64,000 bases of DNA from Mayfieldus sp038040285. Its GTDB lineage: Bacteria; Actinomycetota; Thermoleophilia; Solirubrobacterales; 70-9. A model generated the notes under the pieces. The model saw only the letters and a list, made by a program, of their open reading frames with translations. It made no database searches and was not told where the DNA came from. Shown here piece by piece: positions 1 through 8,345 of this stretch; the stretch's first letter is position 1, and every line of letters starts with the position of its first letter. Where the stretch lies: the NCBI GenBank assembly GCA_038040285.1, contig JBBPIN010000008.1, positions 1 to 64,000 on the forward strand, given 5' to 3'. The translations under genes were made by a program, and so were the position numbers.

Positions 1-108
1 GAGCCCGGGGTACGCGGCCTCGGTCTCTGAGCACGACGCGCTCCCGCAATGCGCAAGGAGCAGGAGCGCTCGCCACGCTGCTGCTGTCCATACGTTGCAT
101 CGACGGCG

Positions 109-843
109 CTAGCCGAGCGCAGCTCGTCGCGCGCTCTCGTGGGCGGCGGTCTCGAGCGAGTCGTCGAGCGGCGCGAGCTCCGGTTCGGACCCCTCTCGCC
201 GCGCTAGCGCCAGCTGGATCAGGCGGTCGGCAAGCCAGGCGTTCTTGGGCAGTAGCGGGCCGTGCAGGTAGGTGCCGATCAGATTGCCGCGGCGCACGCC
301 CTCGAATCGGTCGCGGCCGTTGTTGCCGAACCCCTTGACCACTTTGCCCAGGGGCTTGGCCCGGTCTCCAAGATAGGTGCGCCCGCCATGGTTCTCGAAC
401 CCGGCGATTAGCTGCGGACCCGTCCCGAGATCGGCCTCGATGGCGACGTTGCCGATCAGCCGCTCACCGGGCTCGCGGACCGTCTCCAGGTCGGCCAACC
501 CGAGGCCGGGGATTCGCTCCTCGCCGAGCTGGTAGCTGTGGCCGAGCAGCTGATAACCGCCGCAGACCGCGAGCAGCACGGCGCCGTCGTCTACGGCCGC
601 AGCGAGGTCATCGCCCTTGCTCGCCACCATGTCGCCGGCAACCATCCGCTGGTCACGGTCCTGACCGCCGCCGATGTAGATCAGATCGTGGGCGCCGGGG
701 TCGAATCGCTCGCCGGGGCCGGCGGCGGCGTAGGAGAAGGAGATGCCGCGCCACTCGCAGCGGTGGCGCAGGAAGAGGATGTTGCCGCGGTCGGCGTAGA
801 TATTCATCTGCTCCGGATACAGGGCCAGCAGGCGAAGCTCCAT
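109..843 (-). CDS. gatD: GatD, glutamine amidotransferase subunit of lipid II isoglutaminyl synthase
   Basis: Supplies ammonia from glutamine to MurT so that the D-glutamate of the peptidoglycan stem peptide is amidated. The 244-aa protein is a class I (triad) amidotransferase: the nucleophile is Cys94 in LAVCGGYQLLG and the likely catalytic His is His194 in GTYLHGPLL. Length and the Cys position match known GatD proteins. The ATG at 843 was chosen because it begins the conserved MELRLL start and lies one base after the stop of the upstream methyltransferase gene; a longer in-frame extension to 984 is a shadow. It is the last gene of a coupled dagK-murT-methyltransferase-gatD run. CobB/CobQ-type amidotransferases are the nearest alternative, but murT nearby settles the role. 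Confidence 0.9.
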   Translation of the reverse strand: MELRLLALYPEQMNIYADRGNILFLRHRCEWRGISFSYAAAGPGERFDPGAHDLIYIGGGQDRDQRMVAGDMVASKGDDLAAAVDDGAVLLAVCGGYQLLGHSYQLGEERIPGLGLADLETVREPGERLIGNVAIEADLGTGPQLIAGFENHGGRTYLGDRAKPLGKVVKGFGNNGRDRFEGVRRGNLIGTYLHGPLLPKNAWLADRLIQLALARREGSEPELAPLDDSLETAAHESARRAALG

Positions 844-844
844 C

Positions 845-1594
845 TCAGGCCCCCAAGAGGACAACGGTCGAGCCGACGTGGGCGTCGGTGGCATATATGC
901 GACGGCACCCTGCGGGAGTGAGGCCCGCCGCGCGCCCTTCCCGTTCCACAGAAGCGGTGGAGAGCATCCGCAAGCGAACGGCATTGTGGCTCTCCTCCAG
1001 GTGACCGTCGGGATCGACGGTCTGGCGCAATCGCTCGACCAGCAGCGAGTCGCCCTCCCGGATCACACCGAGCGGCATGCTCGAGTAGACCCAGCCGTCG
1101 CGCTCGCGGACGTCGGGCAGGGCGGGGGAGGGGGGTATCCCGGTTTGGGCTTCGGCGACGATTGCGAGCGCAAGGCAACCGCCTGACGCAAGGTGGTCGG
1201 CGGCCGCGCTGAGACATTCGCGTCGCGAGTCGGCGCCCGGCAGAAGCTGGACCAGCTGCATCGGCGCGACGATCAGCCCGAAGCGCTCGTCGAGCGAGAA
1301 TGCCGCTGCGTCGGCCTGCTCGACACCAACCGTCAGCCCCTCGCCGGCGGCCCGTTCGCGCAGCTCGGCGACCAGCTCGGCGTCGCTGTCGATGCCGACC
1401 ACCGTGTGACCGCGCCGCGCCAGGTGCAGCGCCACCCGACCAGTCCCGCAGCCGAGCTCGAGCACCGGCCCGTCGGCCGCCTCGGCAAGCTCCTCCCAGA
1501 GCGGCAGATCGGCCGTGTAGGCGCCGCATTCGGCGTCGTGCCAGACGACCGTTCCTCGTTCCTCGTTTCTCGTTCCTCGTGCTGGGGAGCTCAT
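845..1594 (-). CDS. Class I SAM-dependent methyltransferase between murT and gatD
   Basis: A 249-aa protein with a Rossmann SAM-binding motif LELGCGTG near residues 45-52 and an acidic residue ending the second strand (GIDSD), typical of class I methyltransferases. The substrate is unknown. The ATG at 1594 overlaps the murT stop in the arrangement ATGA, and the gene ends one base before gatD, so it is embedded in the amidation operon and probably co-translated. Residues 5-15 (ARGTRNEERGT) are encoded by a 7-bp tandem repeat, which is odd for a structured enzyme. MurT and GatD form one complex and their genes are usually adjacent, so the insertion suggests a cell-wall-linked role, but that is inference. 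Confidence 0.75.
   Translation of the reverse strand: MSSPARGTRNEERGTVVWHDAECGAYTADLPLWEELAEAADGPVLELGCGTGRVALHLARRGHTVVGIDSDAELVAELRERAAGEGLTVGVEQADAAAFSLDERFGLIVAPMQLVQLLPGADSRRECLSAAADHLASGGCLALAIVAEAQTGIPPSPALPDVRERDGWVYSSMPLGVIREGDSLLVERLRQTVDPDGHLEESHNAVRLRMLSTASVEREGRAAGLTPAGCRRIYATDAHVGSTVVLLGA
1550..1580. repeat. Heptanucleotide tandem repeat inside a coding start
   Basis: On the + strand the unit CGTTCCT is repeated about 4.4 times (one unit reads CGTTTCT). It lies in codons 5-15 of the methyltransferase gene starting at 1594. Seven is not a multiple of three, so gain or loss of one unit would shift the reading frame. Confidence 0.85.
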
Positions 1595-2967
1595 TCCCAA
1601 TAATCCTTTGCCAAACCCCGATCGGCGAGCAGCGTCCGCAGCTCCAGTAGAGCCGTGTAGGTGGGAAGCGCGAACAGGCGACCGTCGGCCTGGGCGACGG
1701 CGTGCTCCAGCGAGCCAGCGATCTCCTCCTCGACCGCGATCGTCTCGGGTGCCCAACCGGCGTACTTGAGCCGCAGCGCCATCTCCGGCGCCCGGGTGCC
1801 GGAACAGGTGACGCGTCGCGCGGCCCCGGCGAGCAGCTCGAAGTCGGCGTCCCAGACCCATGAGACGTCGCGGCCGTCGGCGATTCCGTCGTTGAGCGCA
1901 ATCCAGAGGTCAAGGTCCCCGCCGTCGCTTTCCAGCCGCAGCGTGCGCAGCACCTCGTTGGCGCCGGCCGGGTTCTTGATCAGCAGGATCGAGACCGGCT
2001 TGCCGTCCACCTCTATCGTCTCCACGCGGCCGAACACGGCGCGAACCGACTCCAGGCCGGAGCGCACCGAGTCCAACCCGGCACCCAGGTCCAACGCGGC
2101 GGCGATCGCTGCCAGAGCGTTGTAGGCGTTATAGAGGCCCGGCAGAGGCAGCTTCAGCTTCAGGTCGCCCTTGGGGGTGCGAACCGAAAGCTGTGAACCC
2201 TCCATTCCCAGAAGGTCGATCTCGGTTGCGGCGACGTCCGGTGTCGGGCGCTGCGCGCCGCATGACGGGCACGAGTAATGACCGAGGTGCCCGACGAATG
2301 CGCGCTCGTACGCGTACGGTTGCCCGCAGCGGCGGCAGTGCTTGGCGTCGTGCGCGTGCTGGAGCTCGGGCAGCGCGTGGCGCTGGTCCTCGATCCCGAA
2401 GTAGGTGACGCCCGGACGGGGACGCTCCTCGCGGTCGCGTCCGAGGTCGGCGATCAGAGGGTCGTCGGCATTGAGCACGAATCGCGTGTGCCCAGCCCGC
2501 GCCTCGACCAGCTTCGCCCACTCGTCGGCGAGCGTCTCCAGCTCTCCGTAGCGATCGAGCTGGTCGCGGAATAGGTTGCCGAGCACGATCAACCCCGGAT
2601 CGAGCTGCGCCGTCACCTTCGGCAGCCAGGCCTCGTCGACCTCGAACAAGCCTTCGGTGCCGTGCTGCTCGAGCAGCGCCGTCGCGACGCCCCAGGTCAT
2701 GTTCGATCCGGCACGGTTGTGGACCGGCGTGCGTCCTTCGGCGGCCAGGGCGGCGGAGATCATCCCCGCGGTGGTCGTCTTTCCGTTCGTCGCGCTGACG
2801 ATCGTGCTGCGAGAGAGCCTGCTGCCGAGCTTGGCGATCGCATCCGGCGAGAGACGCAACAGCACGCGCCCCGGAAGCGTCGTGCCCCCGCCACGGCCGC
2901 TTGTGCGGCTTGCCGCACCGATCGCACGCGCGAGCGCGACCTTCGCGCCGAAGACCGGGCTGCTCAA
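1591..2967 (-). CDS. murT: MurT, Mur-ligase-like subunit of lipid II isoglutaminyl synthase
   Basis: The ATP-dependent ligase partner of GatD; together they amidate lipid II D-glutamate. The 458-aa protein has the Mur ligase P-loop SATNGKTTT (residues 58-66), a four-cysteine zinc ribbon inserted in the middle domain (Cys211, Cys214, Cys233, Cys236), and the C-terminal DUF1727 region with the conserved stretch NDGIADGRDVSWVWD near 359-373. All are hallmarks of MurT and separate it from MurC-F. The start is a TTG at 2967 whose bases overlap the stop of the dagK-like gene (TTGA), a coupled start. Confidence 0.92.
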   Translation of the reverse strand: MSSPVFGAKVALARAIGAASRTSGRGGGTTLPGRVLLRLSPDAIAKLGSRLSRSTIVSATNGKTTTAGMISAALAAEGRTPVHNRAGSNMTWGVATALLEQHGTEGLFEVDEAWLPKVTAQLDPGLIVLGNLFRDQLDRYGELETLADEWAKLVEARAGHTRFVLNADDPLIADLGRDREERPRPGVTYFGIEDQRHALPELQHAHDAKHCRRCGQPYAYERAFVGHLGHYSCPSCGAQRPTPDVAATEIDLLGMEGSQLSVRTPKGDLKLKLPLPGLYNAYNALAAIAAALDLGAGLDSVRSGLESVRAVFGRVETIEVDGKPVSILLIKNPAGANEVLRTLRLESDGGDLDLWIALNDGIADGRDVSWVWDADFELLAGAARRVTCSGTRAPEMALRLKYAGWAPETIAVEEEIAGSLEHAVAQADGRLFALPTYTALLELRTLLADRGLAKDYWE

Positions 2968-3857
2968 GCCGGGGCGGGTGGCGCCACCACCGAGAGGGCC
3001 CGCGGGAGCACGCGCAGCGACGCCGGCAGGTCGGTGAGATGCTCACCGTCGGCGTAGACGGCGAACGGGCGGCTGGCGCTCAGCTCGAGACGGGCGGCAC
3101 GCAGAACCCGCACCTCCTCGTTGTCCACGTGCGTGCCCTTGAACACCTTCGGCAGGTTACTCAGGTAGCGGAACTTCCCCACCTCGCTGACCAGCACGAT
3201 GTCGAACTGGCCGTCGTCCAACGAAGCGTCGGGTGCGAGGAGCATCCCGCCGCCGTAGGCACTGCTGTTGGCCGCGGCGGCCGAGTAGCCGGTGAAACGC
3301 AGGGTCTCGTCCCCGACCTTCAAGGTGAACCGTGCCGGCTTCCAGGCGGCCAGGGCCCGCAGCGCGGCGTAGGCGTAGACGAGCCTGCCGCGGATCAACC
3401 TGGTGTTGTTGGCGATCCGGTTCGCGTCGGAATCGAAGCCGACACTGGCGATGCCGAGGAAGCGCTGTCCGTTGGCCTCGCCGACGTCGATCGTCCGCGT
3501 CTCGCCGGCCGCCAGCACCTGGACCGCCCCGTCCGGTTCCGAAGGAATGCCGAGCACCCGCGCGAGATCGTTTCCCCGACCGCCCGGAACGATGCCCAGT
3601 GGGACCTCCGTTCCTGCGAGCGCCCCGCCCACGATGCCGATCAACCCGTCGCCGCTCATCACCACCGGAACCTCGCCGACGTCGGCGGCGCGCAGCGCCT
3701 GGTCGACCGCATGCTCCGCGCTGCGAGTTCGTTCGACCCGAAAGTCGATGTGGCGCTTGTCGAGCTCGTCCTCAACTCGCGGCAGGAGCGCCTCGCAGCG
3801 TCCACCGCCCGACGATGGATTGACCAGCAACGCAAGCGGGCGCTCGGCGATCTCCAT
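2964..3857 (-). CDS. Diacylglycerol/lipid kinase, DagK/YegS family
   Basis: Predicted cytosolic lipid kinase (ATP plus diacylglycerol or related lipid), 297 aa, close to the family length. It has the N-terminal LLVNPSSGGGR motif, the nucleotide loop SGDGLIG at about 68-74 (the family usually reads GGDGT, so the threonine is replaced by leucine), and PGGRGNDLAR at about 91-100. The ATG at 3857 gives the canonical N-terminus. It heads the operon and overlaps the TTG start of murT by four bases. Lipid substrate specificity cannot be read from the sequence. Confidence 0.85.
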   Translation of the reverse strand: MEIAERPLALLVNPSSGGGRCEALLPRVEDELDKRHIDFRVERTRSAEHAVDQALRAADVGEVPVVMSGDGLIGIVGGALAGTEVPLGIVPGGRGNDLARVLGIPSEPDGAVQVLAAGETRTIDVGEANGQRFLGIASVGFDSDANRIANNTRLIRGRLVYAYAALRALAAWKPARFTLKVGDETLRFTGYSAAAANSSAYGGGMLLAPDASLDDGQFDIVLVSEVGKFRYLSNLPKVFKGTHVDNEEVRVLRAARLELSASRPFAVYADGEHLTDLPASLRVLPRALSVVAPPAPA

Positions 3858-3868
3858 CTGGTCAGCCT

Positions 3869-4418
3869 ATGCTCCGCAAGGTGATCCAAGCCGGCGAGAC
3901 GTTCGAGAATTCCCGCACCGGCACCCGTTTGGAGGCCCGCGAGTCGACTCCCGAACGGGTCGTCTTCGACCGACGCTATCCACCGAACACCGGCCGCGCC
4001 GACCCACACGTCCACTTCGACATCACCCAGAGCTGGGAGGTTCTCTCCGGCGAGGCCAGGGTCGTCGTCGACGGCGAGACGCGCGCGGTCAAGGCCGGCC
4101 AGACAGTCGAGATCCCGACAGGCGTTCCCCACCAGGACATCCACAACCCCCACACAAGCGATCTATCGGTGCGCTGGACGGTCGCGCCCGTGAATGACTT
4201 CGTCGAAGCGTTCGCCGACTGCTACACGCACTATCTGACGCGCGACGAGCTCGATGAGCAGGACGAGTACTCCATTGCAGCTGTTCCCGATCTTCCGTGC
4301 CACCCGGGCTCAGAGTTGGATCACCCGGATCCCGATTCCGGTCCAGAAGCTGGTGATCCCAATTGGCGCCTGGCTCGGACGGCTGCGCGGCTACCAGCCT
4401 CGATACGACGAGAACTGA
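3869..4418 (+). pseudogene. Cupin-domain protein, frameshifted near 4271
   Basis: A small cupin whose beta-barrel metal motifs are visible: PHVHFDITQSWEVLSGE followed by PTGVPHQDIHNP. The ORF as written continues to 4435 with an implausible tail. The +1 frame from about 4272 instead reads PLQLFPIFRATR and ends PIGAWLGRLRGYQPRYDEN at 4418, which resembles the usual C-terminus of this family. One extra base around 4271-4273 therefore breaks the gene, either a sequencing error or a real mutation. It is divergent from the lipid kinase gene (11-bp gap), and the corrected end sits just before the convergent methyltransferase gene. Function unknown beyond the fold. Confidence 0.75.
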
Positions 4419-4431
4419 CGATGCCGAGCGG

Positions 4432-5037
4432 CTAGCTAGGCCGCCGGGCGACGAAGTAGGTGCCTGGGCCGGCCTCGCCGGCGATGACCGTTTCGAGGCC
4501 GTGCTTGCGAAATCCGCGCTCGAGCACGTTCGGGGGGGTGTAGAACGGTGTTCGGTCGCCCCAGCTGGATGCGACGATCGCGTAGCCACCGGGGCGCAGC
4601 ACGCGGGCCATCTCGGCGAAGAACGGCGGCATGTTCAACTGCGCCACGAGGTCGAAGGAATCCTCGTCGTACGGAAGATTGGAGGCGTCGGCGACCTTGA
4701 AGGCGATCCGGCCCTCGGGGTCGAGGCCGACCTTCGCCTGTGCGATTCGGACCATCTCCTCCGAGATGTCGATTCCCCGCACCCGGGCGCTGGGGAACTC
4801 GCGGGCGAGGAAGAGGGTTGCTTCACCGGTGCCGCAACCGATGTCGAGCGCCCGCTCGGGCGCTTCCCCGACATGGGTCGCGGCGGCGGCGAATGCTGCC
4901 AGGTGCTCGGGCGATCCCGCCCCTGTGCGCTCGTCCCAGCCTTGCGCGAGCGACCCGAAAAAGCGGCGCATCGGCGCTCGCACCAGCGGCCAGAGCATCG
5001 GCGCCCGGGCGACCAGCACGTTGAGAGCCCGCCCCAC
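4432..5037 (-). CDS. Class I SAM-dependent methyltransferase (UbiE/type 11-like)
   Basis: About 201 aa. It contains ALDIGCGTGEATLFLA (SAM motif I), GIDISEEM (motif II) and the late motif MARVLRPGGYAIVASS typical of Methyltransf_11 enzymes. The substrate is not recognisable. The start is uncertain: GTG at 5037 keeps a hydrophobic MLWPLVRAPMRRFFG lead, while ATG codons at 4998 and 4971 are alternatives and none has a convincing ribosome site. It is transcribed divergently from the cyclophilin lipoprotein gene. Confidence 0.75.
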   Translation of the reverse strand: MGRALNVLVARAPMLWPLVRAPMRRFFGSLAQGWDERTGAGSPEHLAAFAAAATHVGEAPERALDIGCGTGEATLFLAREFPSARVRGIDISEEMVRIAQAKVGLDPEGRIAFKVADASNLPYDEDSFDLVAQLNMPPFFAEMARVLRPGGYAIVASSWGDRTPFYTPPNVLERGFRKHGLETVIAGEAGPGTYFVARRPS

Positions 5038-5115
5038 AAGGTGGTGTCGGCGGGGGGGACCCGAGTCGCGATCCGCCACGGAGTGATCATCGCAAGCAAG
5101 TACGCTGCGCTGCCG

Positions 5116-5766
5116 ATGCGAGCCGCCGTGATCCGCATCGCCGCCCTCATGGCGCTGACCGGTCTGTTGCTTGCCGGGTGCGGTGGGGGTGGGGGTGGGA
5201 AGCAGCAAGCCTCGGCGCCGGGCTGCGAGAGGGTCAGTCCGCCGGCCCTTCGAAACGTCCACCTCCAGGCACCCAAGCAGACCGTGCGCCCGGGTGAGAG
5301 GCTGACCGCGGTCGTGAAGACAAGCTGTGGGACCTTCGACATCGCCCTCGACACGCAGCGCGCCCCGAAGACCGTCAATTCGTTCGTCTACCTGGCCCGC
5401 AAGGGCTTCTACGACGGCCTTGCCTTCTGGCGCGTCGCTCCTAGCTACGTGATCCAGGGCGGCGATCCGCTCGGCAACGGGACCGGAGGGCCGGGATATC
5501 ACGTCGACGAGAAGCCACCTCCCAACCTCGCCTACACGAAGGGAGTGGTGGCGATGGCCAAGACGGCGGTCGAGCCCCCGGGGCGCTCGGGGAGCCAGTT
5601 CTTCGTCGTCACGGCAGCCGATGCTGGACTCAGCCCCGACTCTGCGTTGGTCGGCCGAGTCGACAAGGGCATCGACGTGGTCGAGCGGATCGGGAGCCTC
5701 GGCATGCCTTCCGGACACCCGACCCAGACCGTGCTGATCAAGCGGATCACGATCGAGCATGGCTAA
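5116..5766 (+). CDS. Cyclophilin-type peptidyl-prolyl isomerase lipoprotein
   Basis: Exported proline isomerase, 216 aa. The N-terminus is a lipoprotein signal with lipobox LLAG-Cys22 followed by a glycine run. The cyclophilin domain shows FDIALDTQRAPKTVNSFVYLA, FWRVAPSYVIQGGDP and SGSQFFVV, the usual core. The ATG at 5116 directly precedes the signal peptide. The stop overlaps the start of the HAD gene by eight bases, so the two are coupled. Confidence 0.88.
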   Translation: MRAAVIRIAALMALTGLLLAGCGGGGGGKQQASAPGCERVSPPALRNVHLQAPKQTVRPGERLTAVVKTSCGTFDIALDTQRAPKTVNSFVYLARKGFYDGLAFWRVAPSYVIQGGDPLGNGTGGPGYHVDEKPPPNLAYTKGVVAMAKTAVEPPGRSGSQFFVVTAADAGLSPDSALVGRVDKGIDVVERIGSLGMPSGHPTQTVLIKRITIEHG

Positions 5767-6538
5767 CCTCGACGGCATCGACGCCGTCCTGCTCGATCTC
5801 GACGGCGTGCTGTATGTGGAGGGGGAACTGCTGCCCGGTGCGGACGAGGCAGTCAAGCGGCTGCGCGGGGCGAGCATGGCGCTTCGCTTCGTCACCAACA
5901 CGACCGCCAATTCGCGCGCGCAGACGCTCGACAAGCTCCGCGGCTTCGGGATCGAGATGGACGAAGACGAGTTAGTCACGCCGGCGGCGCTAGCAAGGCG
6001 ACACTGCGAGGACGCCGGCCACAGGATCGTGGCGCTGATCATGAACGACGACGTGAAGGCCGACTTCGAGGGCCTGGAGGAGGGCGACACGGACGTCGAC
6101 GCGGTGATCATGGGCGACCTCGGCGAGCAGTTCGGGTTTCGCATCCTCAACCAGGCCTTCCGCTTGGTGATGGACGGTGCCGAGCTGGTCGCGCTGCAGA
6201 AGAACCGCTTTTGGCTCACCGCAGACGGTCTGTCGCTCGACGCCGGGCCGTTCGTGGCGGCGATCGAGTACGCGACCGGAAAGGACGCGTTCGTGGTCGG
6301 CAAGCCCTCGGCGGGCTTCTTCGACATCGTGCTGGCCGACCTCGGCGCCGACCGCGATTCGGTCGCGATGGTCGGCGACGACGTCGAGACCGACATCGGC
6401 GGCGCGCTGGACGCCGGGATCGCCGCGGTGCTGGTGCGAACCGGCAAATACCGCGAGGACTTCGTTCGAGACTCGGGGGTCGAGCCGACGGCGACGATCG
6501 ACTCGGTTGCCGAGCTCCCGGAGTTGCTCGGATCATGA
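5759..6538 (+). CDS. HAD superfamily hydrolase, subfamily IIA (NagD/PGP-like)
   Basis: A 259-aa phosphatase. Motif I is DLDGVLY with nucleophile Asp13 and acid/base Asp15, motif II is FVTNTT, the lysine motif is VVGKPS, and motif IV is MVGDDVETDIGGA. The large C2-type cap between motifs II and III marks subfamily IIA (NagD, HDHD2, LHPP relatives). The physiological substrate is unknown. It overlaps the gene before it by 8 bp and the gene after it by ATGA. Confidence 0.88.
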   Translation: MANLDGIDAVLLDLDGVLYVEGELLPGADEAVKRLRGASMALRFVTNTTANSRAQTLDKLRGFGIEMDEDELVTPAALARRHCEDAGHRIVALIMNDDVKADFEGLEEGDTDVDAVIMGDLGEQFGFRILNQAFRLVMDGAELVALQKNRFWLTADGLSLDAGPFVAAIEYATGKDAFVVGKPSAGFFDIVLADLGADRDSVAMVGDDVETDIGGALDAGIAAVLVRTGKYREDFVRDSGVEPTATIDSVAELPELLGS

Positions 6539-7401
6539 GATCGGAGAATCTGGAGCCGCAGCCGTTCGAGGTCGATGGTCGGCTGAGAGGTGAGACGATG
6601 GGGGAGGGACCGCCGGTCGTCCTCTGCCACGGGATCACGGCGACCCGCCGCCAGGTCGTGCACGGCTCCAACGTGCTGGCGCGCGAGGGCTACCGGATGG
6701 TCCAGTGCGACGCCCGCGGCCACGGCGAATCGGAGCCGGCGCCTGACGGGACCGGTTATGGATCTCCCCAGAACGTCGCCGACCTGCGGCTGGTGATCGA
6801 GGAGCAGGTCGGCGATCGGCAGTTCGTTCTTGGCGGGCACTCGATGGGATCTCACACGGCGGTCGCCTACGCGCTGGAGTCGCCCGAACAGATCGCCGGC
6901 TTGGTCGTGATCGGGCCGGCCTACGCGGGACCGATCGCCGACCCCGAGGAGAGGCAGAGAGGGCTTGCGCGATGGGACGCGCTCGCGGACGGTCTCGAAC
7001 AGGGCGGGGTGGAGGGCTTTCTTGAGGTCATGGACGGCCAGGGCCTGGACCCCGCATGGCGCGAGACGATCCTGGGCTTCACCCGTGAGCGAATGGAGAC
7101 CCACCGCTATCCCGACGCGGTGGCACAGGCGATGCGCGAGGTACCGCGCTCGAAGCCGTTCGAGTCGATGGACGAGCTGGAGTTCCTCGACCTGCCGGCG
7201 CTCGTTGTCGCCAGCCACGACGTCGCCGACCCCGGACACCCGTATGCGATGGCCGAGGCCTACGCAGCCCGGCTCCCTCGGGCCCGCATGATCAGCGAGG
7301 CGGAGGGCGAGTCGCCGCTGGCCTGGCAGGGTGGCCGCCTCTCGCACGAGATCGCCGCCTTCAGCAGCGAGCCGGCGGTCGCGAATATCCTTGGCGCGTG
7401 A
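6535..7401 (+). CDS. Alpha/beta hydrolase
   Basis: 288 aa with an oxyanion-hole CHG (about 31-33), nucleophile Ser103 in the elbow GGHSMGSH, a late acidic region VASHDVADPGHP and a C-terminal LSHEIAAF supplying the probable catalytic His. This is the esterase/lipase-like fold; the substrate is unknown. The ATG at 6535 overlaps the HAD stop (ATGA) and its own stop overlaps the next GTG, so it sits mid-operon. Confidence 0.85.
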   Translation: MRSENLEPQPFEVDGRLRGETMGEGPPVVLCHGITATRRQVVHGSNVLAREGYRMVQCDARGHGESEPAPDGTGYGSPQNVADLRLVIEEQVGDRQFVLGGHSMGSHTAVAYALESPEQIAGLVVIGPAYAGPIADPEERQRGLARWDALADGLEQGGVEGFLEVMDGQGLDPAWRETILGFTRERMETHRYPDAVAQAMREVPRSKPFESMDELEFLDLPALVVASHDVADPGHPYAMAEAYAARLPRARMISEAEGESPLAWQGGRLSHEIAAFSSEPAVANILGA

Positions 7402-7736
7402 TCGACGACGGACAAGCGATCCACTACACCGCGGTTCCGCGCGGAACGCCGGTCTACAGCTCCGACGAGGTCGAGGTGGGTGTTGTGGAGGCGATGCTCG
7501 ACAACTACCGCGAGCACATCTTCGACGGCGTCGTGTTCAAGGACCCGGACGGCGTCCTGCGGTTCGCCGACGCCCCTGAGGTCAGCCGCACCGCCGAACG
7601 AGGGGTGACCCTCTCGATCGACGCCGAGCAGGCGATGCAGCTCCCGCCGCCCGACGAGAGCAACCCCAGCTACCGACCCCGCGTTCCCCGCGGCCGGATC
7701 GGGCGGATGTTCGGCGGAAGCTGGAAGCGGCAGTAG
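7398..7736 (+). CDS. Small conserved protein, PRC-barrel-like
   Basis: 112 aa, GTG start at 7398 overlapping the hydrolase stop. The first 80 residues (GTPVYSSDEVEVGVVEAM, then IFDGVVFKDPDGVLRFADA) resemble a PRC-barrel/DUF2171-type small beta domain, followed by a proline- and arginine-rich tail. No catalytic motif is visible. Family placement is by pattern only. Confidence 0.6.
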   Translation: MIDDGQAIHYTAVPRGTPVYSSDEVEVGVVEAMLDNYREHIFDGVVFKDPDGVLRFADAPEVSRTAERGVTLSIDAEQAMQLPPPDESNPSYRPRVPRGRIGRMFGGSWKRQ

Positions 7737-7747
7737 GGGGTCCGGCA

Positions 7748-8287
7748 ATGGCGCGGTTGCCCTACCCGGACGCCGAAGCTGCCTCGCCGCGGGTCCGCGA
7801 GGTCCTGGACCAGATTCCACCGCTAAACATCTTCCGAATGATGGCCAACGCGGACAGCGCCTTCGTGCCCTGGTTGCGCTGGGGCGTTGCGCTGCTGACC
7901 GATCTCGAGTTGCCCGCGGATCTGCGCGAGATCGCGATTCTGCGGGTGGCACGTCTGACTCCTGGTGCGGACTACGAGTGGGTCCAGCACGAGGCGATCG
8001 CCCGCTCGGTGGGCGTCAGCGAGGCGCAGGTTGCCGCCCTGGCCCGCGACAAGCCCGAGGACGCCTGTTTCAAAGAGCGCGAGAAGATCGTTCTGCGCTT
8101 CACCTCGGAGGTCGTGACCGACGCCCGCCCATCTGCGCAGGTGCTCGAGCAGGCCAAGGATGAGCTGTCAGCCCGGCAGTTGGTCGAGCTTCTGATGGTG
8201 ATCGGCCAGTACATGCTCGTCGGCCGCGTCATGGCCACAACCGAGATCGAGATGGACGAGCCGGTCGCCCAAGGCTGGACCGGCTAG
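7748..8287 (+). CDS. Carboxymuconolactone decarboxylase/AhpD-like protein
   Basis: 179 aa, all-helical. The central segment LREIAILRVARLTPGADYEWVQHEAIARSVGVSE has the layout of the CMD/AhpD family, with conserved Glu and His (EWVQHE), but it lacks the CxxC redox pair of true AhpD, so peroxidase activity is unlikely. It is the last gene of the run starting at 5116, 11 bp after the PRC-like gene. Confidence 0.8.
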   Translation: MARLPYPDAEAASPRVREVLDQIPPLNIFRMMANADSAFVPWLRWGVALLTDLELPADLREIAILRVARLTPGADYEWVQHEAIARSVGVSEAQVAALARDKPEDACFKEREKIVLRFTSEVVTDARPSAQVLEQAKDELSARQLVELLMVIGQYMLVGRVMATTEIEMDEPVAQGWTG

Positions 8288-8298
8288 CGCCGAACCGC

Positions 8299-8345
8299 CG
8301 GCACCGAGTCGCCCGGGTGCCAGCTTAGGCAACCCTAATCAGGGT
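8299..8345. promoter_or_regulatory. Cluster of inverted repeats after the CMD gene
   Basis: A 6-bp stem GGCACC/GGTGCC lies at 8300-8321 and could act as a weak terminator (no T-run follows). Two nested palindromes follow: TTAGG-N4-CCTAA at 8325-8338 and ACCCT-N4-AGGGT at 8332-8345. Their overlap suggests a binding site, but no intact gene starts just downstream. Confidence 0.35.

Noticed and set aside
1..108. Left-edge sequence
   Set aside because: No coding frame or structured element could be supported in the first 108 bases.
4432..7347. A 971-codon open frame on the - strand
   Set aside because: Only its 3' ~200 codons look like a protein (methyltransferase). The rest lies antisense to the cyclophilin, HAD and hydrolase genes and has shadow composition.
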